From: an uncultured Bacteroidota bacterium
Lineage (GTDB): Bacteria > Bacteroidota > Bacteroidia > Chitinophagales > Chitinophagaceae
Reading direction: 5' to 3'
NCBI GenBank assembly: GCA_903905685.1
Contig: CAIVHI010000172.1
Coordinates: 1-15,812 of the forward strand
DNA: 15,812 bases
Positions 1-9,244 of the stretch are shown piece by piece. The position numbers were made by a program, and so were the translations under genes. A model generated the notes under the pieces. It was not told the origin of the DNA and did not search any database. It saw nothing but the letters and a program-made list of their open reading frames with translations. Positions within the stretch are counted from its first letter, which is position 1, and each line of letters opens with the position of its first letter.

Positions 1-337
1 AGTTGTCGAGAGCCAAATCTGCAACGTCCAATACGATATCGGTATTGTAGAGCCCGCGAACCCACACCGTATTCCCCGACGAATCGGTTTTCACAATCAA
101 TAACTGGGCGTATCCGGGAGCATTGTGCAGCGTATCCGTGCCCGATATGATGAGCGTATCCCAACTGTAGCCCGACATATAGGTATTTCCGTCGGGGTCG
201 GTAACGGCATCGAGTTCGTCGCCATACACGCCAGGCACCGACGATTTGGCCCATTGCCAGCCGGTTTGGGCATTGGCGGTGTAAGCATGGCAGATTGCCG
301 TAAGGCACAGCAGCAGAAGGATAGACGACTTCTTCAT
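1..337 (-). CDS. SBBP-repeat (beta-propeller) secreted protein, N-terminal part
   Basis: Partial gene: the start is inside the window and the rest runs off the left edge. The reading starts MKKSSILLLLCLTAICHAY and continues to an AxAQ site, a clear Sec signal peptide of about 24 residues. A second in-frame ATG two codons upstream (start at 343, MFMKK) is also possible; I prefer the MKK start because it gives a standard n-region. The mature part begins with WQWAKSSVPG, then GDELDAVTDPDGNTYMSGY and later LLIVKTDSSGNTVWVRG. This is the SBBP (seven-bladed beta-propeller) pattern in which D-x-x-GN-x-Y-x-(S/T)-G alternates with KxDxxGNxxW. Such proteins in Bacteroidota are usually long, exported and end in a T9SS sorting domain; that end is outside the window, so this part is inference. 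No exact TAnnTTTG box lies in the 155 bp upstream. Confidence 0.8.
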   Translation of the reverse strand, partial: MKKSSILLLLCLTAICHAYTANAQTGWQWAKSSVPGVYGDELDAVTDPDGNTYMSGYSWDTLIISGTDTLHNAPGYAQLLIVKTDSSGNTVWVRGLYNTDIVLDVADLALDN

Positions 338-499
338 AAACATGGGTATTTGGCATAGTGAAGTTAGGGAATTTCCCGTTTCAAATTTTCCTTGAGTGTA
401 TTTATTTCGATTTGCAACGAAAAAAATGCAGCCTATACCTATGCGGCACATGCACCTATGCCTTACCCAAGCTGTGCACCTGTTAGGTAGTGCATTTAC

Positions 500-534
500 A
501 AAGAAAGCCGGCTGTTGGGCAGCCGGCTTTCTTT
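500..534 (-). terminator. Hairpin terminator after the 236-aa T9SS cargo gene
   Basis: Perfect inverted repeat: a 15-bp stem (500-514 and 520-534) with a 5-base loop (515-519). It starts 18 bases beyond the stop codon of the minus-strand gene ending at 553. The stem ends in TTTCTTT on the minus strand, so the T-rich part lies in the arm itself. The same arm composition on the plus strand means it could also stop transcription coming the other way. Confidence 0.8.
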
Positions 535-552
535 ATGGAAGTGTAGTTAAGA

Positions 553-1263
553 CTATTGTTTGGTGAACTTACGGGTGGATACCACATCGCCTTGCGCGTT
601 CATGAGGCGGAGGAAGTAGATACCTGAATTCACATTTTCAAGGTTGATGTTGGCACTGTTGCCGTTAACGCGATACATCGACATCATTTTGCCGATGATG
701 TTGTAAACCGCTACGGTCTTCACATCGAGACTTTCATCAAACACCACGTTTACAGATGACGTTGCGGGGTTGGGATAAAGGTCGATGTCGCTAAATTGTT
801 TCACCTGTGGAACGTAGGTCGGATAGTACGTAACAATATAGGTTTCGTACAGCGTGTCATTGCTGCTCATGAACTTAACCGTTATGTAGTGTGTGCCTGT
901 AGAGGTTGCACCAACGAGGTTTATCAACATGTGGAAGTCTGACGAACTGCTGGTGTAGGTTGCAGATTGCACCGTACCGCTGGTGTCGACAGAAATGGGA
1001 TAACAACCGCTATTGTCGCAAAATGCAGTACTGCCACCGCCCGTGTTGTACATCCAATCTGTAGGGAAGTCGCCGCGCATCACCGTCCACTTCAAATTGA
1101 CGCCGAACATTCCTGTTACACTGATGTTGTCATGCTCGGTAGTCGAAACCAACGGGGCAAGGAAGGACACGGTATCATATGCAACACCGAAAGTCTGCGC
1201 TTTTGCAACGGTTGCAAAAGCACTGGCCCCGAATATTGCCGCAATAGTAAAGAGTTTCTTCAT
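553..1263 (-). CDS. Small secreted T9SS cargo protein with a cysteine pair (function unknown)
   Basis: 236 aa. Residues 1-22 form a Sec signal peptide ending AKAQ. Residues 158-236 are a T9SS type A C-terminal sorting domain: it opens with DIDLYPNPATSS, has the middle VAVYNIIGKMM and the late SGIYFLRL, and ends in basic RKFTKQ. This predicts export through the inner membrane by Sec and through the outer membrane by the type IX system, with loss of the domain. The mature region of about 135 residues is probably an all-beta domain; it holds only two cysteines, C82 and C87 (FCDNSGCYP), preceded by a W-x(9)-W spacing (KWTVMRGDFPTDW). I recall similar W...W...CD...C segments in other small Bacteroidota T9SS proteins but cannot name a characterised family. 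It has its own -7 box and terminator, so it is probably monocistronic. Its neighbour at 1477-3507 is also a cysteine-containing T9SS cargo. Confidence 0.85.
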   Translation of the reverse strand: MKKLFTIAAIFGASAFATVAKAQTFGVAYDTVSFLAPLVSTTEHDNISVTGMFGVNLKWTVMRGDFPTDWMYNTGGGSTAFCDNSGCYPISVDTSGTVQSATYTSSSSDFHMLINLVGATSTGTHYITVKFMSSNDTLYETYIVTYYPTYVPQVKQFSDIDLYPNPATSSVNVVFDESLDVKTVAVYNIIGKMMSMYRVNGNSANINLENVNSGIYFLRLMNAQGDVVSTRKFTKQ

Positions 1264-1311
1264 CGTAAGAACAATTTATGTCTGCAATTTAGGAATTCGG
1301 CGTTTGCACAC

Positions 1312-1346
1312 CAAATATATTTTCGTTTTGGGCGTCGCGGAAAAAG
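1312..1346 (-). promoter_or_regulatory. Bacteroidota-type promoter for the 236-aa gene
   Basis: On the minus strand TATATTTG (plus positions 1312-1319) matches the Bacteroidota -7 consensus TAnnTTTG exactly. About 20 bases further upstream is a T-rich TTTTTC (1341-1346), a weak stand-in for the -33 TTTG. Predicted transcription start is near 1305, giving a leader of about 40 bases before the ATG at 1263. Confidence 0.6.
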
Positions 1347-1416
1347 TTTTTAACATGAAGTGCATAAGGAGTGGGGGCCGGAGGCAATAAATTGGATGGA
1401 TGTGCCCGAAAACAAA

Positions 1417-1442
1417 GCGGGTGTCCGATATCGGACACCCGC
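1417..1442 (-). terminator. Palindromic terminator after the Omp28-like gene
   Basis: Perfect 26-base palindrome (1417-1442) starting 34 bases after the stop codon of the minus-strand gene ending at 1477. Folded, it gives about 11 GC-rich base pairs and a 4-base loop, followed on the minus strand by TTTGTTTT, a classic intrinsic terminator layout. A smaller hairpin (1452-1467, stem TTCGCA/TGCGAA) lies between it and the stop codon. Confidence 0.8.
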
Positions 1443-1476
1443 CTGTATGTTTTCGCAAGAAATGCGAACGCAATGC

Positions 1477-3507
1477 TTACTTGCCTACTGTGAGGTGCTG
1501 GGTAGTAGAACCTGTTTCAGTAGTAACTGTAACATTGTATACACCTGCAGCGAAATTGGCAGTAGAGAAATTTACTTGTTGACCACCTGCAGTCATGTCT
1601 TCAGTGTTGCTCATTACAACACGACCCAAAATGTCGGTAACGTTGAAAGTCACCTTGCCTGCAGCGTTCAATTCGAAACGTGCGTGAGCCATATCGGTTG
1701 CAGGGTTAGGATAAACTTGCAAACCGTTGATGCCGGCAGCAACATTGCTTACGCCCAAAGACATGGGGTTCTTCATGTTGATGCTGTTCAGGATCTGGCG
1801 GTAGGTTGGGCTGGAAGAATTGTTGTCGATCAACACTACGATTGCAGTCATTTGGTTTACATTCCAAGCTTGTGTACCTGTTGGGGTCACGGCGGCGAAA
1901 GAATAGTTGTAAGCTGTACCTGCAGTCATGGTCGTAGGCAATGAAGAAGCCAAACCGTTGGGTGAAGAGCTCATGTCGGGAACCGTGTAGCGGTCAACGA
2001 AGTGGAAATACAGGTACATCGGAGCATCTCCGCTTACAACACCGCCAGATGTAGAATCTTGGAAGTTGTAACCTGCACCTGCGAGGGGTTGGTTGTTGAC
2101 GTCAACTGCATAGTAGTTGTGTTGAGACCAACCAGTACCTGTACCGTGTACATAGTCTTCAGTCAAAATCAATTCTACGCGGTAGTCACCGGTCAAATCC
2201 AGAGCAGGAGTAACGGTACCGCTTACAGTGATGGTAGTGCCGAATGTGGGCGTAATGGTCATGTCGGCAAAGCCGAAATTGTCCTTCATGGCCATGTAAT
2301 CAACGATTGCGTTGCTTGGGTCGTCTACAACGTTGCGGTCTACAACGATGGAGGGGAAACCTGAGATTTTGCCTTGCATATAAGTGTCATAATCTTTGGT
2401 TTGGGTATTCTCCTCAGCCATTGGGTCATATGTATTGTAATCATGTACCGAGCAGATGCTTACAGCATCGGGGTACGCATGGTACAAGGAGTCCATGAAT
2501 ACGATACCGCGAACGCAGTAGCCGCACCAAGAACCTGTAGGTTCTTCAAACATCAGCCTTTTGGTAGGCATGAAGGCAACACCATAAACGGCAGTAGCCA
2601 TGGTGTCGTTGGTCAACACGGGGTCACCGGCTTCGGTCACCCACATAGAAACGTTGTGGACGCCTGTAGTAGGAACGGTGTAAGGAGTGGTGCAAGTGAA
2701 GTTGTTGGTAGCCATAGAAGCAACCGATGCAGTGATGGTGCAAGTTACCGGAGTACCGCCATCAACACTGTAAGACACTTGGTAAGAAGAAATCGCTGAA
2801 GGGCTCATGTTCTGCATGGTACCTGAGAAGGTAACATTCGAACCTGTAACGAAGTAGTCGTTGGCTGCGCCGCTAACCGGAGCAACAGCAATCAACGAGA
2901 TATCGTTGGTTTGTGCATTGAACACGTTGATGTTGCCGATTGCAGCACCGATCAACGGTGTGTCGACATCACTATATTGGAAACGGATTTTGCAGTTGGA
3001 GCTCGTAGTGTAAGCGCTCAAATTCACATTGTTGGTAACCCAAGCAGACGAACTCTGAGGAACCAAGGTATCCAATGTAGTCCAAGTGGAGCCACCATCG
3101 GTAGAAATCTGAGCAGCACATTTTTCCAAGGTTGCAGATGTACCGTACCAAGCACCGAAGAACACGTAGTCATAAGTGAGGTATGGACTAGTTGCGCCAA
3201 CGAGGCTGAACGTTGGCGAGGTCATGTTTGCAGGGTTGTTTCCGGGATTTGCGTATTCGTTTACAACGGCATACTCAGTGTGGGGAGCAGCGTTCGAAAC
3301 AGTTCCGAAATACAGGTCTGTAGCCGCTGTGGTGGTAACCCAACCTTGAGGCGTGTGGCTTGAAGTCGCCGTAAAAGTGTTTGACCAGCCGGTCGGCATA
3401 CCTGGCGTCGAGGTACCCACAAAATTGGTACCCATGATTGTCTGTGCATTCGTCGTTGCCGACAAAGCCAAACAAGCGAATGAAATTCCGAGTAGAATCT
3501 TTTTCAT
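1477..3507 (-). CDS. Omp28-like thioredoxin-fold protein with choice-of-anchor domain and T9SS sorting domain
   Basis: 676 aa, complete. Residues 1-22: Sec signal peptide ending TTNAQ. Residues about 23-195: jelly-roll domain of the cleaved-adhesin/choice-of-anchor J type (MTSPTFSL, then a long beta region ending near IGNINVF). Residues about 200-310: an Ig-like/CARDB-like domain (NDISLIAVAPV to VLTNDT). Residues about 312-400: thioredoxin-like core with EEPTGSWCGYCVRG (C328 and C331) and the cis-proline loop GFPS (P385), the hallmark of Omp28-family outer-membrane proteins. Residues about 410-585: the beta region usual after this core. Residues 596-676: T9SS type A sorting domain (LQVYPNPATDM ... 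AAGVYNVTVTTE). It should be exported and anchored at the cell surface; a disulfide redox role is inferred from the CxxC and cis-Pro only. Its base composition looks lower in GC than that of the downstream GH3 gene. It has its own -7 box and terminator. Confidence 0.9.
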   Translation of the reverse strand: MKKILLGISFACLALSATTNAQTIMGTNFVGTSTPGMPTGWSNTFTATSSHTPQGWVTTTAATDLYFGTVSNAAPHTEYAVVNEYANPGNNPANMTSPTFSLVGATSPYLTYDYVFFGAWYGTSATLEKCAAQISTDGGSTWTTLDTLVPQSSSAWVTNNVNLSAYTTSSNCKIRFQYSDVDTPLIGAAIGNINVFNAQTNDISLIAVAPVSGAANDYFVTGSNVTFSGTMQNMSPSAISSYQVSYSVDGGTPVTCTITASVASMATNNFTCTTPYTVPTTGVHNVSMWVTEAGDPVLTNDTMATAVYGVAFMPTKRLMFEEPTGSWCGYCVRGIVFMDSLYHAYPDAVSICSVHDYNTYDPMAEENTQTKDYDTYMQGKISGFPSIVVDRNVVDDPSNAIVDYMAMKDNFGFADMTITPTFGTTITVSGTVTPALDLTGDYRVELILTEDYVHGTGTGWSQHNYYAVDVNNQPLAGAGYNFQDSTSGGVVSGDAPMYLYFHFVDRYTVPDMSSSPNGLASSLPTTMTAGTAYNYSFAAVTPTGTQAWNVNQMTAIVVLIDNNSSSPTYRQILNSINMKNPMSLGVSNVAAGINGLQVYPNPATDMAHARFELNAAGKVTFNVTDILGRVVMSNTEDMTAGGQQVNFSTANFAAGVYNVTVTTETGSTTQHLTVGK

Positions 3508-3592
3508 TGGTTTTGTTTTAAAAAAGTGGTGTTGAAAGAAAGAATTTTCGGGGTGAAGTTAAATAATTTTTAAAACCCTCCAAACTTTTTCT

Positions 3593-3600
3593 CAAACATA
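3593..3600 (-). promoter_or_regulatory. Promoter -7 box for the Omp28-like gene
   Basis: TATGTTTG on the minus strand is an exact TAnnTTTG match, 85 bases upstream of the ATG at 3507. No clear TTTG sits 19-21 bases further upstream. The leader between this box and the gene is very AT-rich, with runs of T and A. A second, weaker candidate (TTTG near 3577-3580 followed by TTATTTAA) lies closer to the gene. Confidence 0.45.
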
Positions 3601-3685
3601 GTTAATGGGACGCTAACTATTTGGAATTCGGGAGCAACCTTTACCCCGAAAACGCCACTTTCAAGATTAGACGCAGCACCCATCG

Positions 3686-6600
3686 TCACTTCCCGTCTCC
3701 TGTCTGTCGGTCGTACACGGCCTTTCGGTCGTGCACCACGGGGAGGCCAAGCGACTCGTAGATATAGTCTTGCGAAATGGTACGGATATTTTGCTTGATG
3801 ATTTTGTTGTTGGTGGCCGATGGGTAAACCCTGTTGGACAAGAAGACGAATAGCACCCCGGTTTCGGGGTCCGCCCACGCACAGGTGCCGGTAAAGCCCG
3901 TGTGGCCAAAAGTGGCGGCCGTGCAACGGCTACCTGTTGGGCCGCCGTCGTCGGCATCGGTGCCCGGTTTGTCGAAGCCCAACCCGCGATGGTTGTGCAG
4001 GCTGCGGTAGCCCGTAAACAGCTCTACAGTTGCTGGTTTGAAGAACCGTTTGCCGTTGTAGGAGCCCTTTTTCATCAACATTTGGAATACCACGGCCACA
4101 TCCTCGGCCGATGCGAATATACCTGCGTGCCCTGCCACGCCGCCCATCATGGCGGCACCGGGGTCGTGCACATAACCGTGCACCAGTTCCTGTCGGAAGT
4201 ATTGGTCCAACTCGGTGGGCGCTATTTGATTGGTATCGAATTTATCGAGTGGGTTGTACAACATCCGCGTCAGGCCCAAGGGTCTATAGAATTGGTCTTG
4301 CACATACTTGTCGAGCGGCTGGCCCGTGAGGTGCTCCACCACTTTCCAGAGGAAGTAGTAATCCAAGTCGCTGTAAACGCTTTTGCCGGAGTGGTCTACA
4401 TCGCTGGCATAAATTCGGCTCCATAAGGTGTCTTTATAATTTTCGCGCATGTAGAGGTCTTTGGCCACGGGCACGGTGAAGTCGCCCTTTTCGCGGTTCC
4501 TGTAGAATTTGCGCAGCGGCTTGCCGTCATCGTCTACCGTGAGTTTGTAGAATGGAATGAACGCCTTCAAGCCGGCTTGGTGCAGCAGGATGTCGCGAAT
4601 TTTGAGGTCGGCCTTATTGGTACCCGCGGCTTCGGGCAGGTAGTCAGACAGTTTTTTGTCGAGGTCCAACCTGCCGTCTTCATATAGGCGCATTACCGAT
4701 AACGTGGTGGCCAATATCTTGGTGCAGGATGCCATGTCGTAGAGGGTGTTGGTATCCACCGCCCGCGCCTTGTCGTAGGTCTGGTATCCGAAAGCCTTGT
4801 CGTAAAATATCTTGCCGTTCTTGGCCGCCAGCAACCGGCACCCCGGGAAAACACCATCGGCAATGCTGCGCTGTATGAACATATCGAGCTTGTCCAATGC
4901 GCCCGGGTCTTTCACGCCGGCTTCAGCCGGCAGCATGACGTGGGTAAGCACGGGCGATTGCTCGGTTGGCACGGGTGGCTTGGCCGGGCTGGGATTGGCG
5001 CAGATGGTAGGCACCGGCGTGACGGGCAGCATGCCTGAAGGCTTGCGCTTTTTGAGCAGGATTTCGGCGGCAACGCGCTCTGTTATGCTGTCGTCTTCAT
5101 AGCCTATCATGATGCTTGGGGCGGTATAGCAATACTGCATGGCATAGGCATTGCCCAGCAGCACCACCATAACATTCTTGCGTTTTACGGCCTGTTGCAG
5201 GAAATAGATGGCGTCGTCTCCCAGACCATAAAAATTGCCGGGATTGAAGCTCAACCCATGGATGCCTACAATAACGGCATCGTCGTCCAGCGTGTTTTTC
5301 AAGACTTCATCTACCCTATCGGCACCGCTGCCCTTGGGTAGCCATTGCGTTTTCATATTGTCGAACACGTTCTTCAACGACTCGGGCAGCGCGCTTGGGC
5401 CGGCGGTGTTGAGCCCTATGTAGCTCACTCGGGTATAGTCGTTCACCTTTTTGATGATTTCGTTGTCGTCGCGCACCAAGGTAATCGCTTCGCGGGCGGT
5501 GGCGAGGCGAATGGAATCTACCACGCGGTTCAAGTCGGCCGTGATGTGGGTGGTATCGATATCCTGATATTTCGTTAGCCCCACATCATACTTCGCACTC
5601 AATATCTTTTTTACTGAATTAGCCAACCTGTCCATAGTGATGCTGCCCGAATCTATGGCAGTTTTGATTTTTTGGAGTGCCAGCGGTACATCCTGCGAGA
5701 ACAGCAGCACGTCGTTGCCTGCTTTGAATGCACGGATGTCGGCCTCCCCTGCCGGGAAATACTTGGTCACGCCCTGCATGCCGAGGGCATCGGTAAAAAT
5801 GAGGCCCTTGAAGCCCAAGTCGTTGATGAGCAGGTTGGTGACCGCGTTTTTGGACAGTGTGGTCGGCACATGGGCTTCGGTATCGAGCGCAGGCATATCC
5901 AAATGGGCCACCATGACGCTCTTGACGCCCGATGCGAAGATTTTGCGGAAGGGGTAGAGCTCCAGCGTGTCTAGGCACTCCCTCGACTTAGTGATGACGG
6001 GGAGGTCTTTGTGGGAATCCACATTGGTATCGCCATGGCCTGGAAAGTGCTTGGCACAGGCTATCACGCCGTTTTGTTGCAGCCCCTGCATGTAGGCAAT
6101 GCCCAGGCGGGCCACCCGGGTCTTGTCTTCGCCAAACGAGCGCGAATTGATTACGGGATTGGCGGGGTTGTTGTTCACGTCCACATCGGGACCGAAATCT
6201 ACATGCACGCCCAAGCGTTTGCACTGTGCGGCAATGGCGCCACCCATGGCATATACCAGCACAGGGTCGTTGGCAGCACCCAGCATCATCTCACGCGGAA
6301 ACGCGCGTACGCTGTCCAGCCGCATCCCCACGCCCCACTCGGCATCCATGGCAATGAGTAGCGGCACCTTGGCCATATGGCCGTATTTGTTGGTGAGCAT
6401 GGCTTGGCGCACGGGGCCGCCCTGCATAAAGATGAGGCCGCCTATCTTGTTGCCCGCCAACAAGGTCGTTATTTGTTCCTCATTGTAATTCTTGCCGCCG
6501 CTGTAGGCCGCCACCATAAACAGTTGCCCAATCTTCTCCTCCAGGGTCAGTGCGTCATAAACGCTATCCACCCACGCACGCCGCAGTGCGGCAGTGGGTA

Positions 6601-6700
6601 CCTGCTTGGGAGCGGCGGGTTGTTTTTTATGGCTCTGGGCCGATGCCGCCGTGGCCGACAGCATCACCGACATGAAGAGGCACTGCAAAAATGGGCGCAT
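3686..6700 (-). CDS. Exported GH3 (NagZ-like) beta-N-acetylhexosaminidase fused to a beta-lactamase-fold serine hydrolase
   Basis: 1004 aa. Residues 1-22: signal peptide ending ASAQ. Residues about 40-380: GH3 TIM barrel with the NagZ signature KHFPGHGDTNVDSH (217-230; D228/H230 correspond to the Asp-His acid/base pair of the Bacillus-type enzyme) and GLIFTDALGM with nucleophile D304. Residues about 395-560: GH3 C-terminal alpha/beta domain. Residues about 555-590: Pro-rich linker. Residues about 595-980: serine hydrolase of the class C beta-lactamase/PBP4 fold with S658-C-T-K661, Y776-S-D778 and H933-T-G935. GH3 enzymes of this type release beta-linked GlcNAc, for example from muropeptides; the second domain could be a peptidase or esterase. 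YSD and HTG replace YxN and KTG, so a true penicillin-destroying role is unlikely. The first ATG is used because an in-frame TAA lies four codons upstream and the next Met would cut the signal peptide. This fusion is a known Bacteroidota architecture. Confidence 0.93.
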   Translation of the reverse strand: MRPFLQCLFMSVMLSATAASAQSHKKQPAAPKQVPTAALRRAWVDSVYDALTLEEKIGQLFMVAAYSGGKNYNEEQITTLLAGNKIGGLIFMQGGPVRQAMLTNKYGHMAKVPLLIAMDAEWGVGMRLDSVRAFPREMMLGAANDPVLVYAMGGAIAAQCKRLGVHVDFGPDVDVNNNPANPVINSRSFGEDKTRVARLGIAYMQGLQQNGVIACAKHFPGHGDTNVDSHKDLPVITKSRECLDTLELYPFRKIFASGVKSVMVAHLDMPALDTEAHVPTTLSKNAVTNLLINDLGFKGLIFTDALGMQGVTKYFPAGEADIRAFKAGNDVLLFSQDVPLALQKIKTAIDSGSITMDRLANSVKKILSAKYDVGLTKYQDIDTTHITADLNRVVDSIRLATAREAITLVRDDNEIIKKVNDYTRVSYIGLNTAGPSALPESLKNVFDNMKTQWLPKGSGADRVDEVLKNTLDDDAVIVGIHGLSFNPGNFYGLGDDAIYFLQQAVKRKNVMVVLLGNAYAMQYCYTAPSIMIGYEDDSITERVAAEILLKKRKPSGMLPVTPVPTICANPSPAKPPVPTEQSPVLTHVMLPAEAGVKDPGALDKLDMFIQRSIADGVFPGCRLLAAKNGKIFYDKAFGYQTYDKARAVDTNTLYDMASCTKILATTLSVMRLYEDGRLDLDKKLSDYLPEAAGTNKADLKIRDILLHQAGLKAFIPFYKLTVDDDGKPLRKFYRNREKGDFTVPVAKDLYMRENYKDTLWSRIYASDVDHSGKSVYSDLDYYFLWKVVEHLTGQPLDKYVQDQFYRPLGLTRMLYNPLDKFDTNQIAPTELDQYFRQELVHGYVHDPGAAMMGGVAGHAGIFASAEDVAVVFQMLMKKGSYNGKRFFKPATVELFTGYRSLHNHRGLGFDKPGTDADDGGPTGSRCTAATFGHTGFTGTCAWADPETGVLFVFLSNRVYPSATNNKIIKQNIRTISQDYIYESLGLPVVHDRKAVYDRQTGDGK

Positions 6701-6704
6701 ACGG

Positions 6705-6712
6705 CAAAGTTA
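6705..6712 (-). promoter_or_regulatory. Promoter -7 box immediately upstream of the GH3 fusion gene
   Basis: TAACTTTG on the minus strand matches TAnnTTTG exactly but ends only 4 bases before the ATG at 6700. If used, transcription would start at or within a few bases of the start codon and the mRNA would be leaderless or nearly so. No TTTG is visible at the -33 distance, so it may be a chance match. Confidence 0.35.
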
Positions 6713-6785
6713 ATAGGGAATGGAATGCGCGAGCGCTTTGCCGGGGAATGGTGCCGGCCCATGAAAACGTGGCACCTGCCAACGA

Positions 6786-6831
6786 TGATGGCGGTGTAGG
6801 GGCGAACGGCATTCACCCTACACCGCCATCA
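6786..6831 (-). repeat. Perfect 16-bp inverted repeat between glnS and the GH3 gene (possible terminator)
   Basis: Arms 6786-6801 and 6816-6831 are perfect reverse complements (GATGGCGGTGTAGGG core) around a 14-base loop. It lies about 84 bases after the glnS stop codon and 86 bases before the GH3 start. On the minus strand it is followed by CATCGTTGG, with no T-run, so it is not a textbook intrinsic terminator. It may act as a terminator or mRNA 3'-end stabiliser for glnS, or as a leader structure for the next gene. Confidence 0.6.
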
Positions 6832-6914
6832 AACCGAACCCTTAGGTAGAGAGTCTTGCTCTTACCCTTTGTCAAAATCCGTACTCCGCTCCCGTTATCC
6901 AACGAGCACCCCGC

Positions 6915-8582
<1,668 letters not shown>

Positions 8583-8609
8583 GGCCTACAGTTTGATGCG
8601 ATTTCGCGA

Positions 8610-8617
8610 CAAATTTA
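8610..8617 (-). promoter_or_regulatory. Promoter -7 box for glnS
   Basis: TAAATTTG on the minus strand is an exact TAnnTTTG match, 27 bases before the ATG at 8582, predicting a leader of about 20 bases. No clear TTTG at the -33 position. Confidence 0.5.
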
Positions 8618-8767
8618 ATGGAAATAGGCGGCATTGGGGAGCAGAACGAAATTGTGCAGGGAAGGTTCAAGACTACCCCAGGAACGCAGCGGCAAGCACT
8701 TGGGAATGTATGCCACTCCGTTTCAAATTTCCCTAATGCCCAAACCGGTGCATTTTTCTTTAAGCAT

Positions 8768-8775
8768 TACCTTTG
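8768..8775 (+). promoter_or_regulatory. Promoter -7 box for the dehydratase/glycosyltransferase pair
   Basis: TACCTTTG is an exact TAnnTTTG match, 55 bases before the ATG at 8831, in the 248-bp divergent region shared with glnS. No clear -33 TTTG. The predicted leader is about 50 bases. Confidence 0.5.
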
Positions 8776-8830
8776 CCCACATCCACACCCGAGTGGGGAT
8801 AACGACCGTTTCCAGACAAACCTCTGCATC

Positions 8831-9205
8831 ATGTTGATTAAAGACCTGTATACCGTAATATCGTTGGATGATGGAGGCGGTGGAAAATATTCGGCCGTCA
8901 TCCGGATAAATGCTGCACACGATGTGTTCAAAGGGCATTTTCCAGGCAATCCTGTGATGCCTGGCGTATGTATGGTGCAGGTTGTGAAAGAACTTGCAGG
9001 ACAGATTACGGGCAGGAATTTGATGCTCCACAAACTGACGAATGCGAAATTCATGGCACTTATTAACCCCGAGTTGAATGCGGACGTGAAGCTGGAACTG
9101 GATATAAAGGATGGTGCCGAAGGAGCTATATCGGTAAAAAACATTTCCTATATCGATACCGTTGTGGCCTTGAAACTATCTGCCGAGTTTCGAAACATCC
9201 AATAA
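8831..9205 (+). CDS. FabZ-like 3-hydroxyacyl-ACP dehydratase (hotdog fold)
   Basis: 124 aa, a single hotdog domain. The active-site helix reads GHFPGNPVMPGVCMVQVVKE (35-54), matching the FabZ/FabA pattern HFPxxPxxPG with catalytic His36. In E. coli FabZ the second catalytic residue is Glu 14 positions after the His; here that place is Q50, so the acid is missing or a different residue serves. The ATG at 8831 is the natural start: upstream in the same frame, codons back to 8618 are open but read as low-quality sequence with no homology I can see. The gene is somewhat shorter than housekeeping FabZ (about 150 aa) and lacks its N-terminal strand region. It is followed after 39 bases by a family 2 glycosyltransferase in the same frame. 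That pair recalls flexirubin/aryl-polyene-type clusters of Bacteroidota, where such short dehydratases act on ACP-bound polyene chains; this assignment is inference. Confidence 0.85.
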   Translation: MLIKDLYTVISLDDGGGGKYSAVIRINAAHDVFKGHFPGNPVMPGVCMVQVVKELAGQITGRNLMLHKLTNAKFMALINPELNADVKLELDIKDGAEGAISVKNISYIDTVVALKLSAEFRNIQ

Positions 9206-9244
9206 TCATCTGCCACCAATAACCCCGTCGCCAGCCATTTGCAA

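Noticed and set aside
1360..1944. 194-aa plus-strand frame opposite the Omp28-like gene
   Set aside because: It runs through a terminator palindrome and the antisense of a clear T9SS sorting domain; the composition is unlike a protein.
8618..8830. Upstream extension of the dehydratase to an ATG at 8618
   Set aside because: The extra 71 residues resemble no hotdog protein and would cover the promoter box at 8768-8775; the ATG at 8831 gives the standard N-terminus.
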